Below, piece by piece: positions 54,401 to 61,345 of a stretch of 64,000 nucleotides of DNA; the stretch's first letter is position 1, and each line of letters starts with the position of its first letter. Below the pieces are notes generated by a model. It was not told the origin of the DNA and did not search any database. It worked only from the letters and a program-made list of their open reading frames with translations. Source of the DNA: Chryseobacterium balustinum (lineage in GTDB: Bacteria > Bacteroidota > Bacteroidia > Flavobacteriales > Weeksellaceae); assembly GCF_900168205.1 (NCBI RefSeq), contig NZ_FUZE01000001.1, forward strand, positions 310,001 through 374,000. Reading direction: 5' to 3'. The position numbers were made by a program, and so were the translations under genes.

Positions 54401-55481
54401 TAATTTCAGCTAAAGAATCTATAATGGTAGTTGTTCCAAATAATCTATTTAAAGTGTTTTGGTCTTGTGACTTTAAGGTTCTGCTTAATTGTGCTGCATC
54501 AATCTCAGGAATTTCAAATTGGAAATCAAATTCCGGTATTTCTACATCAGGAATTGTGATTTTCATGATCTCATCTTTGATGCGATGAAGCTCCGTATTC
54601 AGTTCACTGTTTGCATAGAACTTTTCAGGATCAGCGATACTGAGTTGAGTCAGATAATTAATTCTGTTCTCTAGAATTAACTTTTTTCTATCTGCTTCAG
54701 CTGAATCTTTTCTAGCTGATTGAATAATAGGTTTTACTTCTTTTTCATAGCTTGTATAAGCATTTTTGTATGTTTCAGCATATTTTTTTTTGTATGTTTT
54801 TTCTAATTTTGATAAAGTATTTGTAAGATTTTCGTTTTCTTTAAGACTTACAAAGGCTTCTGCCAATTTCATTGCTTTATTATCGAACATCACCCTCTGA
54901 GTAGATGAAGATGTTGATGTTCCATTAGAACCTGTAGAAGATACTTTAAATAGTTCTTTTGGTAAAACTACTTTTGCTTTTTTCATCTCTTCAAAAGACT
55001 CTTCAGACATATCATAATTTTCAAGAATATGTGCCAGATGGAGAAGCTGCATAATAAGTTCTTTCGCATAGAAATCTTTTTGGGTGACTACCTGATAAAC
55101 GAGATTATCCCAAAGAACAGCATCAACGGTTAAAGCTCCTAATGTTTTGCAAAGTGCAATCTGCTTGTCAAATTCTTGTTTGGTAGCAGTGGATTTATTT
55201 CTTGCAACCCAAACCGCAAAATCGTAAAATTTAAGATAAAGAGTTTTTAGAGAGTCTTCAGAATGTACCGTGAGATTGATTGCCGAAGGTTTTCTTAAAA
55301 TTAAGTTTAGGTTATTTGAAGAGTTTAGGTTAGAATCAATTTTACTATCATCTTTAGCTTTTTTCCCTCTGAAGATAAATCTTTTCTCTTTGTTTTTCGG
55401 ATCAGATAATTCAGGGTTTCTCATTGCTGCAAATCTGAATAGCGTTTGCGAAGAGTTATTTGTGTTTAAATTTGTTGACAT
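51411..55481 (-). CDS. 1356-aa protein of unknown family, first gene of the toxin operon
   Basis: No signal peptide or membrane helix is evident. Residues 1-330 are mostly helical with coiled-coil stretches (LSKLEKTYKKKYAETYKNAY). Residues about 400-520 are beta-rich. A Pro-rich linker (PPKPETPENPENPPYNP, about 527-545) precedes a charged helical segment (about 585-720; IENIMAREYKERSTRRLKRS, HGFDNTKGSSHVVGVYRWVD) and NYGKRMMFEFMIPEPAKLH. The C-terminal 500 aa is mixed, with a Cys pair CNCEPG. Size and layout suggest a structural, pore-like or particle component rather than an enzyme. It is transcribed from the dyad promoter copy A with a 250-nt leader. Confidence 0.7.
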   Translation of the reverse strand: MSTNLNTNNSSQTLFRFAAMRNPELSDPKNKEKRFIFRGKKAKDDSKIDSNLNSSNNLNLILRKPSAINLTVHSEDSLKTLYLKFYDFAVWVARNKSTATKQEFDKQIALCKTLGALTVDAVLWDNLVYQVVTQKDFYAKELIMQLLHLAHILENYDMSEESFEEMKKAKVVLPKELFKVSSTGSNGTSTSSSTQRVMFDNKAMKLAEAFVSLKENENLTNTLSKLEKTYKKKYAETYKNAYTSYEKEVKPIIQSARKDSAEADRKKLILENRINYLTQLSIADPEKFYANSELNTELHRIKDEIMKITIPDVEIPEFDFQFEIPEIDAAQLSRTLKSQDQNTLNRLFGTTTIIDSLAEITSFEELNHYITQNNQVLQQTVLNNTVLDQQVSATVGGVVIPVNNNSYTAGYIPFSIKTYAQNSSEWSLLLALSSNIEIASAKYKVLVKDTELSSTSLSSLGGGSYLLFDVPRIPVSKTSGVEQFVVEGEFTSKDGITYRFNVKLVIDPDNLDRITKQYTFRGADGCMPVDPPKPETPENPENPPYNPSETSSFIPSGFGMKNIGVADYLKVEQSTYCYVEGDVAHIENIMAREYKERSTRRLKRSESQTTKSSESEKEKLTDTTSTERYEMQSEISKIMQESKDFAAQAGVTASWGIGKVSFGASANASYATHNSKEESNRQAVTEAKDITARALDRIVTKVKEERIDKVLEEYEENNKHGFDNTKGSSHVVGVYRWVDKVVKNQIYNYGKRMMFEFMIPEPAKLHTLGIKMIDEAEKLVKPIDPRESPTNKMENFTSLNGLTGETILKFWTGKYNVEIDEFPMATFNINKSFHERDASHTGGDEGKVQVTNGSGEVEIPEGYIADQVTYTFNTYPHGFFGSHQAFMTIAGRRLPWIESIHDTEKYGILENLNVRTKLAYSFAAGESPIMEGSLDIRCNLSTEAKNAWLQSTFNKIIEAYQVEMDKYNQALAEAKALGVQIKGSNPGFYRKIENTILRRNCISYMINQNTNVELTFGKGKYHNNGYSSGEETFLNTDIKVDAKLDQYAAFVKFMEQAFEWDIMSYYFYPYYWGNREKWAAMYQFDDNDPTFRAFMQSGMARVIVTVRPGFEEAVRHFLATGQIWNGGEVPVIDDPLFLSIVDEMRSALGKKQGEPWREKIPTSLTILQADSIGLRVEKALPCNCEPGVKFDDQLGEMCGSNFALNNNQIGQSGDKWMEISFKNMDTTVQNIGEADKEGYFPRQYLCLGNSITIDRDATWQQTDSFAVVYKALSDELSQIEGLESYPMERGIKFKINVSKIKNFSFTKPDGDDSHDILKMHSPEYSSYGAERILDKDGQVIPQAEYLDKVPLSKFLL

Positions 55482-55540
55482 TTTAAAATTGTTTTACTTT
55501 TAATATTAAAATTTTTGAAGTCTCTTTTTATTATTGATCT

Positions 55541-55618
55541 TCAGGTTTTTAGCCTTATTTTTTTAAGGTGGTTTCCGGCAACGGGTTTTCCACCTTTATT
55601 TTTAATCGGAAGATTCAT
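55541..55618 (-). CDS. Candidate 25-aa ORF in the leader of the 1356-aa gene
   Basis: ATG at 55618 to TGA at 55541, Lys/Gly-rich (MNLPIKNKGGKPVAGNH...). It spans a hairpin (AAGGTGG with CCACCTT, 55564-55594). It occupies the place that the 77-aa ORF has in the duplicated leader at 55.96 kb. It may be a peptide or only a leader element. Confidence 0.3.
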   Translation of the reverse strand: MNLPIKNKGGKPVAGNHLKKIRLKT

Positions 55619-55669
55619 TTTTGTGTTTTTAATTGTTGAGTTTTAGACATATTTCGGGCTGTTCAACAT
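55616..55669. repeat. Duplicated leader, copy A
   Basis: About 54 bp, closely similar to 55960-56016 (shared words TTTAATTGT, ACATATTT, GGGCTGTTCA). On the minus strand it opens with ATG and MLNSPKYV, then a stop. Confidence 0.6.
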
Positions 55670-55738
55670 TTTGAGAATGTTAAATTCTAAGACTTTTTCA
55701 TGAAAATTGATATGATGAGTTGTGCTTGGTTACTACAT

Positions 55739-55773
55739 TAAATTTAAGATGTTACAACGACAGAACTTGGCGT
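55739..55773 (-). promoter_or_regulatory. Dyad promoter, copy A (1356-aa operon)
   Basis: Minus strand: ACGCCAAGTTCTGTCG (55773-55758), 11 nt, then TAAATTTA (55746-55739). Confidence 0.6.
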
Positions 55774-55782
55774 ATTAGAAAG

Positions 55783-56016
55783 TTAAATTTTAGTTTCAAT
55801 TTCTTCTTCAAGAATGTCATTTTCAAAATCGTCTCTGAAGAAATTTTCGATATCATTAAGGTAGTTTTCGTAATCTATTTCTGCGTTTTCGATGTCGCTC
55901 CATTCAATTGTAAAGAGGTCTTTTTTGGAGATTGTATCAGAATTGTGATTTGATGTTTCCATGTTTTGTGTCTTTAATTGTGAGGTTTTTTGAACATATT
56001 TTGGGCTGTTCAGCAT
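55783..56016 (-). CDS. Small acidic protein
   Basis: 77 aa from the ATG at 56016 (MLNSPKYVQ), or 59 aa from 55962 (METSNHNSD). It is strongly acidic toward the end (NDIENFFRDDFENDILEEEIE). It has its own dyad promoter (copy B). The first eight codons are shared with the leader of the 1356-aa gene, which favours the longer start. Its charge would suit a chaperone or inhibitor; that is a guess. Confidence 0.5.
   Translation of the reverse strand: MLNSPKYVQKTSQLKTQNMETSNHNSDTISKKDLFTIEWSDIENAEIDYENYLNDIENFFRDDFENDILEEEIETKI
55960..56016. repeat. Duplicated leader, copy B
   Basis: Counterpart of 55616-55669. In both copies the first ATG lies 69-70 nt from the -7 box. Confidence 0.6.
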
Positions 56017-56084
56017 TACTTTGTGTTGAATTCAAATGGATATAAAAGTTGTTTAGATTTGTTTTTGTGTCTTTGTTTATACTG

Positions 56085-56119
56085 TAAAGATATGGGCGAG
56101 GAGCGACAAAACTTGACGT
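56085..56119 (-). promoter_or_regulatory. Dyad promoter, copy B (small acidic protein)
   Basis: Minus strand: ACGTCAAGTTTTGTCG (56119-56104), 11 nt, then TATCTTTA (56092-56085). Confidence 0.65.
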
Positions 56120-56192
56120 GTTTAAAGTCTAAAATTTTATTTTTTAATTATAATAGAATAAGCTTATATTAGTCAATTATAATCTTAAAAGC

Positions 56193-57230
56193 TTATATTT
56201 TATTTCTAATTAATTTTTGTACAATTTGGTTTAAAATTTCTCTGTTGTCATCAATATAGCTCAATCCTGCCTGAATTAAATTCTCAATATTAGATCTTCT
56301 TACATTATCCATCGCAGGAGAAGCGTTTTTCAACGAAGGATTTAGACGATAATAATTCTTTTGATTTCTTTGCCCCAATGTCTGAAACATCTGGCAAAGC
56401 TGATAATCTACCGTTTCTGCATTGGCAGACATCAGAATATCAATAATTGGAGTCACCCAGCCGAGCTTTCCGGCTTTTTCCATTTTTTTAAACGAATATT
56501 TTTTCGATTCAATTCCGGTTCCGATTGAAATAATAATCATATCATTCACGGTCGGATAATTGGCTTTCTGATGATTTTTCAAAACTTCGGCAAAAGGAAC
56601 CTTTCTTGCCTCTGCGTAAGCACAAAGTGCCGGATTATTAGCAAACATTCCTCCATCAATTAAGCTGAAAATCTGTCCGTACATCGATTTTATCTGAACT
56701 GGAGTAAAATAAGTTGGTGCCGCTGAAGTCGCTCTGCAAACATCTTTTACATAAAAATTATCGGTGATTAAATGGGCTTTCCAGGAATTGAATAATTTTG
56801 CTCTTCTGTTTTCTATGTCATAGCTTGTTATTAAGCAGGGTTTTATCAGTTCTTTTAATTCTAAATTTCCAAAAAATTCGTTGAGGTTTTTTTCTAAAGC
56901 TTCCTGAGAAATTTTTTCATTCAGCAGTCCAAATGGGTTGATCAGTTTTTCCCAAAAAGAAACCTGAAAGATATCGCCGCCTTTTTCAGAATACAATTCC
57001 AAACCTTTCTGAATAGAATATTTTGCTTTTCTATGTTCGTCGGGACACAAAATAATCGCTGCGATTAATGCTCCCGTGCTGCTTCCTGCCACCAGATCAA
57101 AATAATCTCCAAGCTTTGCGCTTGGTTTGTCATGAATCTGCAGCTGTTCTTCTATGTAGCGTAAAATAATACAGGTGATGATGCCTCTTATTCCGCCTCC
57201 ATCTAAAGAAAGTAGGGTTGTCTTTTTCAT
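56193..57230 (-). CDS. Patatin-like phospholipase
   Basis: 345 aa with no signal peptide. The oxyanion loop is DGGGIRG (about residues 10-16), the nucleophile Ser lies in GSSTG (about 50-54), and the catalytic Asp in DGGMFANNPA (about 190). The fold is the CapV/FabD-like bacterial patatin. It would hydrolyse acyl chains of membrane lipids. It has its own dyad promoter (copy C), so it is co-regulated with the toxins and the lysin. Confidence 0.88.
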   Translation of the reverse strand: MKKTTLLSLDGGGIRGIITCIILRYIEEQLQIHDKPSAKLGDYFDLVAGSSTGALIAAIILCPDEHRKAKYSIQKGLELYSEKGGDIFQVSFWEKLINPFGLLNEKISQEALEKNLNEFFGNLELKELIKPCLITSYDIENRRAKLFNSWKAHLITDNFYVKDVCRATSAAPTYFTPVQIKSMYGQIFSLIDGGMFANNPALCAYAEARKVPFAEVLKNHQKANYPTVNDMIIISIGTGIESKKYSFKKMEKAGKLGWVTPIIDILMSANAETVDYQLCQMFQTLGQRNQKNYYRLNPSLKNASPAMDNVRRSNIENLIQAGLSYIDDNREILNQIVQKLIRNKI

Positions 57231-57254
57231 TTTTCTACTGTTATTTTGGTAGAA

Positions 57255-57289
57255 TAAAGATAGGGGAGGGAGGCGACAGAACTTGACGT
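57255..57289 (-). promoter_or_regulatory. Dyad promoter, copy C (patatin)
   Basis: Minus strand: ACGTCAAGTTCTGTCG (57289-57274), 11 nt, then TATCTTTA (57262-57255), 25 nt before the ATG. Confidence 0.7.
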
Positions 57290-57383
57290 GTTATAAAATT
57301 TAAGGTAACAAAATTAGTTAAGGATTTTCCTTTTTAACATTGTTTGCCTATCAAATTAAGATAAGTATTTCGAGAAATGAAAA

Positions 57384-57407
57384 ACCGCCTCTAAAGAAGC
57401 GGTAATA
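57384..57407 (-). terminator. Terminator of the second toxin operon
   Basis: ACCGC pairs with GCGGT, with TCT/AGA inside; TTTTTC follows on the minus strand. Confidence 0.7.
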
Positions 57408-57423
57408 TATTAATTGAATTATA

Positions 57424-57627
57424 TTAAATCTCATTTAATACCTCTTTTAAATCTTCTAAGTTCAGTAGATATTTTTCAATTATTAATTTAGAATCTATAT
57501 ATACTTCAATTTGATTTGAACTGGAAAAAAATATTTCTGCTTTTTGTGATTCTTCTTGTTGGAAGGTCATTGCATTAATTTCTTTCCAACCATTTTTTAT
57601 TAGATATTCTGTAAATGAATTTTTCAT
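57424..57627 (-). CDS. Small hypothetical protein, possible second immunity factor
   Basis: 67 aa, acidic, cytosolic, not recognised. It is the last gene before the terminator of the 807-aa toxin operon, 65 nt after the immunity candidate. The layout is compatible with an additional immunity gene. Confidence 0.5.
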   Translation of the reverse strand: MKNSFTEYLIKNGWKEINAMTFQQEESQKAEIFFSSSNQIEVYIDSKLIIEKYLLNLEDLKEVLNEI

Positions 57628-57692
57628 TAATTATTTATTACAATAAATCAAATTTAGACATCCATAATTAAAGACAAAGAAAAGGATTAAGA

Positions 57693-58082
57693 CTAAACCT
57701 TACCTTCTTTTAATATTTTGCAATGTTCAGGATGATGCCTTAACCATTCTAACAAATTTTTCCTTTCTTCTTCGTCCCATTTGTCAAATTCATTTTTAAT
57801 TTTAAAATAATCTGTAGGGTTTAGATTTTCTATTGCTGAAATTGCTACTGTCCATGCTGACTTAATCCCCAATCTTACATTTTGAAAATGTATTTTTTTA
57901 GCCATTTCTTCTAATAATAATTTAGAGTATTTTTGATAGTCATTATTAATTCTAAGACCAATTAATATTGCTGCATGTGATCTAGGCATATCGTGGGTTG
58001 CGTGTAGAAAGTTGTCAATAATATCTTTAGTGTCTCTATTTTTAATACTATTGATTGTTTCTTGTGAAAATATTTTATTCAT
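57693..58082 (-). CDS. Probable immunity protein of the 807-aa toxin
   Basis: 129 aa from the ATG at 58082 (MNKIFSQETI), 4 nt after the toxin stop codon; the frame is open further upstream but inside the toxin gene. All-helical looking (KIKNEFDKWDEEERKNLLEWL). Family not recognised. The tight spacing matches the other pairs. Confidence 0.65.
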   Translation of the reverse strand: MNKIFSQETINSIKNRDTKDIIDNFLHATHDMPRSHAAILIGLRINNDYQKYSKLLLEEMAKKIHFQNVRLGIKSAWTVAISAIENLNPTDYFKIKNEFDKWDEEERKNLLEWLRHHPEHCKILKEGKV

Positions 58083-58086
58083 TTTA

Positions 58087-60510
58087 TTAAAATTTGATGT
58101 TATATAGTTCTTCAAGATATCTTTTCTCATCCAAAGCATTTTCTAATAATTTTTTTGCAGTTTCAAATTCTTTATTTTTTCTTAAGAATTTAATTTCTGT
58201 CATGTAAGCATCATATTCCATACTCCATCGTAATTTGGGATTTTCCATTAGTCTTGCCATTCCAGGAAAACCCATTTTAAAATCATCTAAGAAATGTTTT
58301 GCTTCATGTAAAAGTGCTGTTATTGAAGCTTCTTCCGTTAATATAAGTCTTCCTGGTTCACCTGGAATAGTACTGGGTCCATATGCTAAATTTCTTTCAC
58401 TGTATTTAATTTCGCATCCTTTACTAATGATGTCATCAATTGTGTTATTCCATAATTTAGTATGGGATATTTTGCCTGAACCCCATATAATAAATGTAGG
58501 ATCTGGATCATAGCCATCTTTCCAAAACTTATCATATTTTATTTTTCTGATAATCTTATCTAATTCGTCTGTGGATTTCCCCAAACTCTTCCAAAAATAT
58601 TTTCTCAAAAAAGCTCCTGCTTCATATTGCCCTCCTTCAAAAATAGAAAAACCTTTGTAAAAAATTTCATATTTTTCTTGAGAAATCTTTTTTACAGAAA
58701 GTCCTTTTTTAACAATATCTTCTACAATAAATGCCAGATTTTCTTGTGGAGAAGACACTAGTTTAAGAAGTTTTTTTAAAAGACCATTTTTCTCACCGAC
58801 GATAACCACTTCTTCAATTACATTAGTAGAATTTCTTACTCGATAAGCTTCTAATTCTGTAATTAATTTCTCCAACTGCTTTGTAAAAGTAAGATAATTT
58901 TCTTTTACATTTTTTATGTTTTTAAGTCTTTCTAGAAGTGCAGGACCATGTATAAGAATACCTTCCATTATTACGGCGCTCATTATTCCTGCGCCTACAA
59001 AAGCATAGATTAAATCCCAGTTTTCTATAAACCATTTTCCTGCAGAACCTTGATCAGATAACCACTTTTGCACGTCTTCATTCATCAGTATCAAATCTAC
59101 ACTTGCCAAAGTAAGATCTGCAATTGCCACTGCAGAAAATCCTGAAGTTGTTCCTAATGTCATCACCCCTAAAATGATAGCAAAAATATCCCCACCAATA
59201 CGGATATGATGCATTACTTCCGCCCATTCTTTCTCATCAGCAATCGCTTTTATAAATAACGCAGTCACTAAATGTGAATTTCCTTCTTTATCGAAATAGG
59301 TCACCGGACTCATTGGATTGTAGAAATAACCGGGATCTACATTCTCCTCTACAGTAATTGTTTCATCTGTTGCAATATCATTTATTGGCTCTCCGTCTTG
59401 TCCTATAAGTGGACGTTCTCTAGTTTTTGCTACCGTTCTTTTCTGTTGTAGGAAAATAGCATCTTTGTAATCAAAATCCCAATCGAAACTGACAATTCCT
59501 TTAATGGTATTAAGAGTGTCATTTAGCTCCAAAATATTTGATTCAATATAATAATTACCGTAACTGGTGAGAACATTGGTAATTTTTGTTTTTGCATCTT
59601 GATCTTGTTGCGTAAACAAATTTAAGGTAGATGCAAATAGTATACGGTTAGAAATTGGCTGTCCCAAAATTTCAGAATGCCTATCAAGATTATCATAAAT
59701 TTCATTAACGAATTTTGGATTTTCATTAAGATAATCTACTACTTTGTCATAATCTCGAAACATTGCCAATACTGTTATCAACAAAGAACTGGTATCTTTA
59801 GTCCAGCTAAACCAGCCTGTATCATCCACTTCTGTAAGAATTTTGAGATGTTCTACAACTTTTTCAGTAGTGAGATGTATATGTACGATAAAACTTTTTG
59901 GCAAATCTGCATATACTTTGTATAAATCATCTGCTGTATTTTTAGTGTCCTTTAGAAAGTCAGTAAACTCCCTAATAAAAAACTTAGATGCATCATAATC
60001 GGTTTCCACATCTCCATAACCTAAATAAAGTAATAGATTTCTATATTCTTTAAAGCTATGCGTTCGCAATACGATTGCTACTTGCCTAGATCCTGAGTAA
60101 CAAAAAGAAAGGGAGTAAGTTAAACGTTGTTTACTATCAAAAAACACTTCCATAAAAGGTTTGTCATTTCCGAGATTTTGAGAAACTTTTATAGAGCCGT
60201 TTTTTAATGCGATTTTTGCTGAAATGTCAATATGGTTCTTACTATCATCCATAATGTACATTTGTGGTGTATCATTGAAATATTTTGCAAATGTATATTG
60301 CATTTTACTCCTATTTCTGTAGGCGAGCCTAATGCTGTCTAAAAGATTTTTAAGATTAATATATTCATCATCTTTATATTCTGCACTTTCTAGATTTTTT
60401 ATTCCTTGTAAAGGATTTTTATTTCCTTCGAACCCATTGCTCACTTCTTCAAAAGAAAGCATTTTAAATTCGGATAAATTATCACTCCATTCATCGTTAA
60501 ATTGTTTCAT
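58087..60510 (-). CDS. Carrier-toxin protein with zinc-metallopeptidase tip
   Basis: 807 aa with no signal peptide. It is paralogous to the 802-aa protein over residues 1-530 (LGYGDVETDY, KVVEHLKILTEVDDTGWFS, IYDNLDRHSEILGQPISNRI, and hydrophobic stretches at about 430-470 and 495-520). The tip has TALLHEAKHFLDDF with HExxH at 735-739 and MEYDAYMTEIKFLR downstream, where a third zinc ligand could lie. It probably cleaves a protein or peptide in the target cell. It is transcribed from dyad copy D with its immunity gene. Confidence 0.75.
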   Translation of the reverse strand: MKQFNDEWSDNLSEFKMLSFEEVSNGFEGNKNPLQGIKNLESAEYKDDEYINLKNLLDSIRLAYRNRSKMQYTFAKYFNDTPQMYIMDDSKNHIDISAKIALKNGSIKVSQNLGNDKPFMEVFFDSKQRLTYSLSFCYSGSRQVAIVLRTHSFKEYRNLLLYLGYGDVETDYDASKFFIREFTDFLKDTKNTADDLYKVYADLPKSFIVHIHLTTEKVVEHLKILTEVDDTGWFSWTKDTSSLLITVLAMFRDYDKVVDYLNENPKFVNEIYDNLDRHSEILGQPISNRILFASTLNLFTQQDQDAKTKITNVLTSYGNYYIESNILELNDTLNTIKGIVSFDWDFDYKDAIFLQQKRTVAKTRERPLIGQDGEPINDIATDETITVEENVDPGYFYNPMSPVTYFDKEGNSHLVTALFIKAIADEKEWAEVMHHIRIGGDIFAIILGVMTLGTTSGFSAVAIADLTLASVDLILMNEDVQKWLSDQGSAGKWFIENWDLIYAFVGAGIMSAVIMEGILIHGPALLERLKNIKNVKENYLTFTKQLEKLITELEAYRVRNSTNVIEEVVIVGEKNGLLKKLLKLVSSPQENLAFIVEDIVKKGLSVKKISQEKYEIFYKGFSIFEGGQYEAGAFLRKYFWKSLGKSTDELDKIIRKIKYDKFWKDGYDPDPTFIIWGSGKISHTKLWNNTIDDIISKGCEIKYSERNLAYGPSTIPGEPGRLILTEEASITALLHEAKHFLDDFKMGFPGMARLMENPKLRWSMEYDAYMTEIKFLRKNKEFETAKKLLENALDEKRYLEELYNIKF

Positions 60511-60533
60511 AATTTTGATTCTTTTGGTTTTTA

Positions 60534-60568
60534 CAAAACTATTCTCTCACAACGCCAAAACTCGACGT
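60534..60568 (-). promoter_or_regulatory. Dyad promoter, copy D (807-aa toxin)
   Basis: Minus strand: ACGTCGAGTTTTGGCG (60568-60553), 11 nt, then TAGTTTTG (60541-60534), a full match to TAnnTTTG. Confidence 0.7.
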
Positions 60569-60578
60569 ATAAAATTTT

Positions 60579-61079
60579 TTAAAAAACCACATATCCTTCT
60601 TCATCTGTTTTCAGCTTTGCAAGTGCTCTCCAAGTCGTTTTTACCAAACCTTTTTTAGTCGGAAAATTCTTCTTTTCAAAGTGGGGGAGATCTTTAAAAG
60701 TTTTCCAGTTTCCGCCCCAATCCCAACCGTGTTTTGCGAAAATTTTTACACATTCGTACCAGTCAGCAACTTTGTCATTGTCCCAGTCTTTTACAGTATC
60801 CCAACTCGCTATTTTTTTATTAATAATTAAACAGATATCAACGGCTAATCCGTAATTGTGGATGCTTTGTCCGGCTTTGGCATTCGTTACTTTTTTTCCG
60901 TTTGTAATTCTTCCGATAGCATAGAGTTTTTCCTGCTCCTCAAAACTTCGAAGCCCTTGAGTAATCTTAATTTTAGCTTTTCCGGTTAATGCTTCATCAC
61001 ATTCTTTGATGATTTGTTTTACTTCCTCCCTCACAAAAGGATGTAATTTTTCTATTCTCTGTAAGGTTATTTTATCCAT
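60579..61079 (-). CDS. M15-family peptidoglycan peptidase, endolysin type
   Basis: 166 aa from MDKITLQR at 61079; the frame extends a few codons further without need. It has the CwlK/T5-endolysin-like M15 core: TQGLRSFEEQEKLYAIGR, the zinc ligands His and Asp in SIHNYGLAVDI, and the His in DLPHFE after WDWGGNW. It cuts the L-Ala-D-Glu type bond of cell-wall peptides. There is no signal peptide, as in phage endolysins, so access to the wall needs a hole in the membrane. It is under dyad copy E. Confidence 0.85.
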   Translation of the reverse strand: MDKITLQRIEKLHPFVREEVKQIIKECDEALTGKAKIKITQGLRSFEEQEKLYAIGRITNGKKVTNAKAGQSIHNYGLAVDICLIINKKIASWDTVKDWDNDKVADWYECVKIFAKHGWDWGGNWKTFKDLPHFEKKNFPTKKGLVKTTWRALAKLKTDEEGYVVF

Positions 61080-61100
61080 ATTTTTAGTTTCTTTAGAAAA

Positions 61101-61135
61101 CAAATGTAGGGATGCAATACGTCAAAACTTGACGC
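61101..61135 (-). promoter_or_regulatory. Dyad promoter, copy E (endolysin-like gene)
   Basis: Minus strand: GCGTCAAGTTTTGACG (61135-61120), 11 nt, then TACATTTG (61108-61101). This copy is a perfect inverted repeat, CGTCAA and TTGACG around GTT. Confidence 0.7.
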
Positions 61136-61208
61136 ATTGAGGAGAAAAAAGGGACCATTTAAAATGAAAAAAATAAATTTTCTGGAACCACTGATCAATA
61201 CATTGGTA

Positions 61209-61224
61209 CGACAAAACTTGACGT
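61209..61224. promoter_or_regulatory. Isolated dyad, copy F
   Basis: CGACAAAACTTGACGT, identical to copy B, but no -7 box lies 11 nt away on either strand. It lies between the endolysin gene and the divergent Y-family polymerase gene. Confidence 0.55.
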
Positions 61225-61312
61225 GTTTTAAAATATTTAACTGTTTGTATTTCATGTAATTAAATTGAATGTTAAAATCGTTTTTAAACTTAAAATTATC
61301 TTTTAAAAGTCA

Positions 61313-61320
61313 TAGATTTG
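61313..61320 (+). promoter_or_regulatory. -7 box of the Y-family polymerase gene
   Basis: TAGATTTG, 25 nt before the ATG; no good -33 box is seen. Confidence 0.5.
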
Positions 61321-61345
61321 TACTTTCAAATAGTTTTTTTACCTC

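Noticed and set aside
55720-55953. A plus-strand 77-aa ORF opposite the small acidic gene
   Set aside because: It is the mirror of the minus-strand coding and promoter sequence; there is no promoter for it.
51411-57230. A CBASS-like defence system (nucleotidyltransferase plus patatin effector)
   Set aside because: The nucleotidyltransferase-fold protein has only 125 aa, too short for a CD-NTase, and it lies in another transcription unit from the patatin. The toxin/immunity context explains the region better.
43902-61103. A prophage or a complete contractile injection system
   Set aside because: No sheath, tube, baseplate, portal, terminase or integrase gene is visible. Only the endolysin-type peptidase is phage-like.
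61067-61255. A 62-aa minus-strand ORF covering dyad copies E and F
   Set aside because: Its sequence is set by the promoter elements and it has no protein-like pattern.
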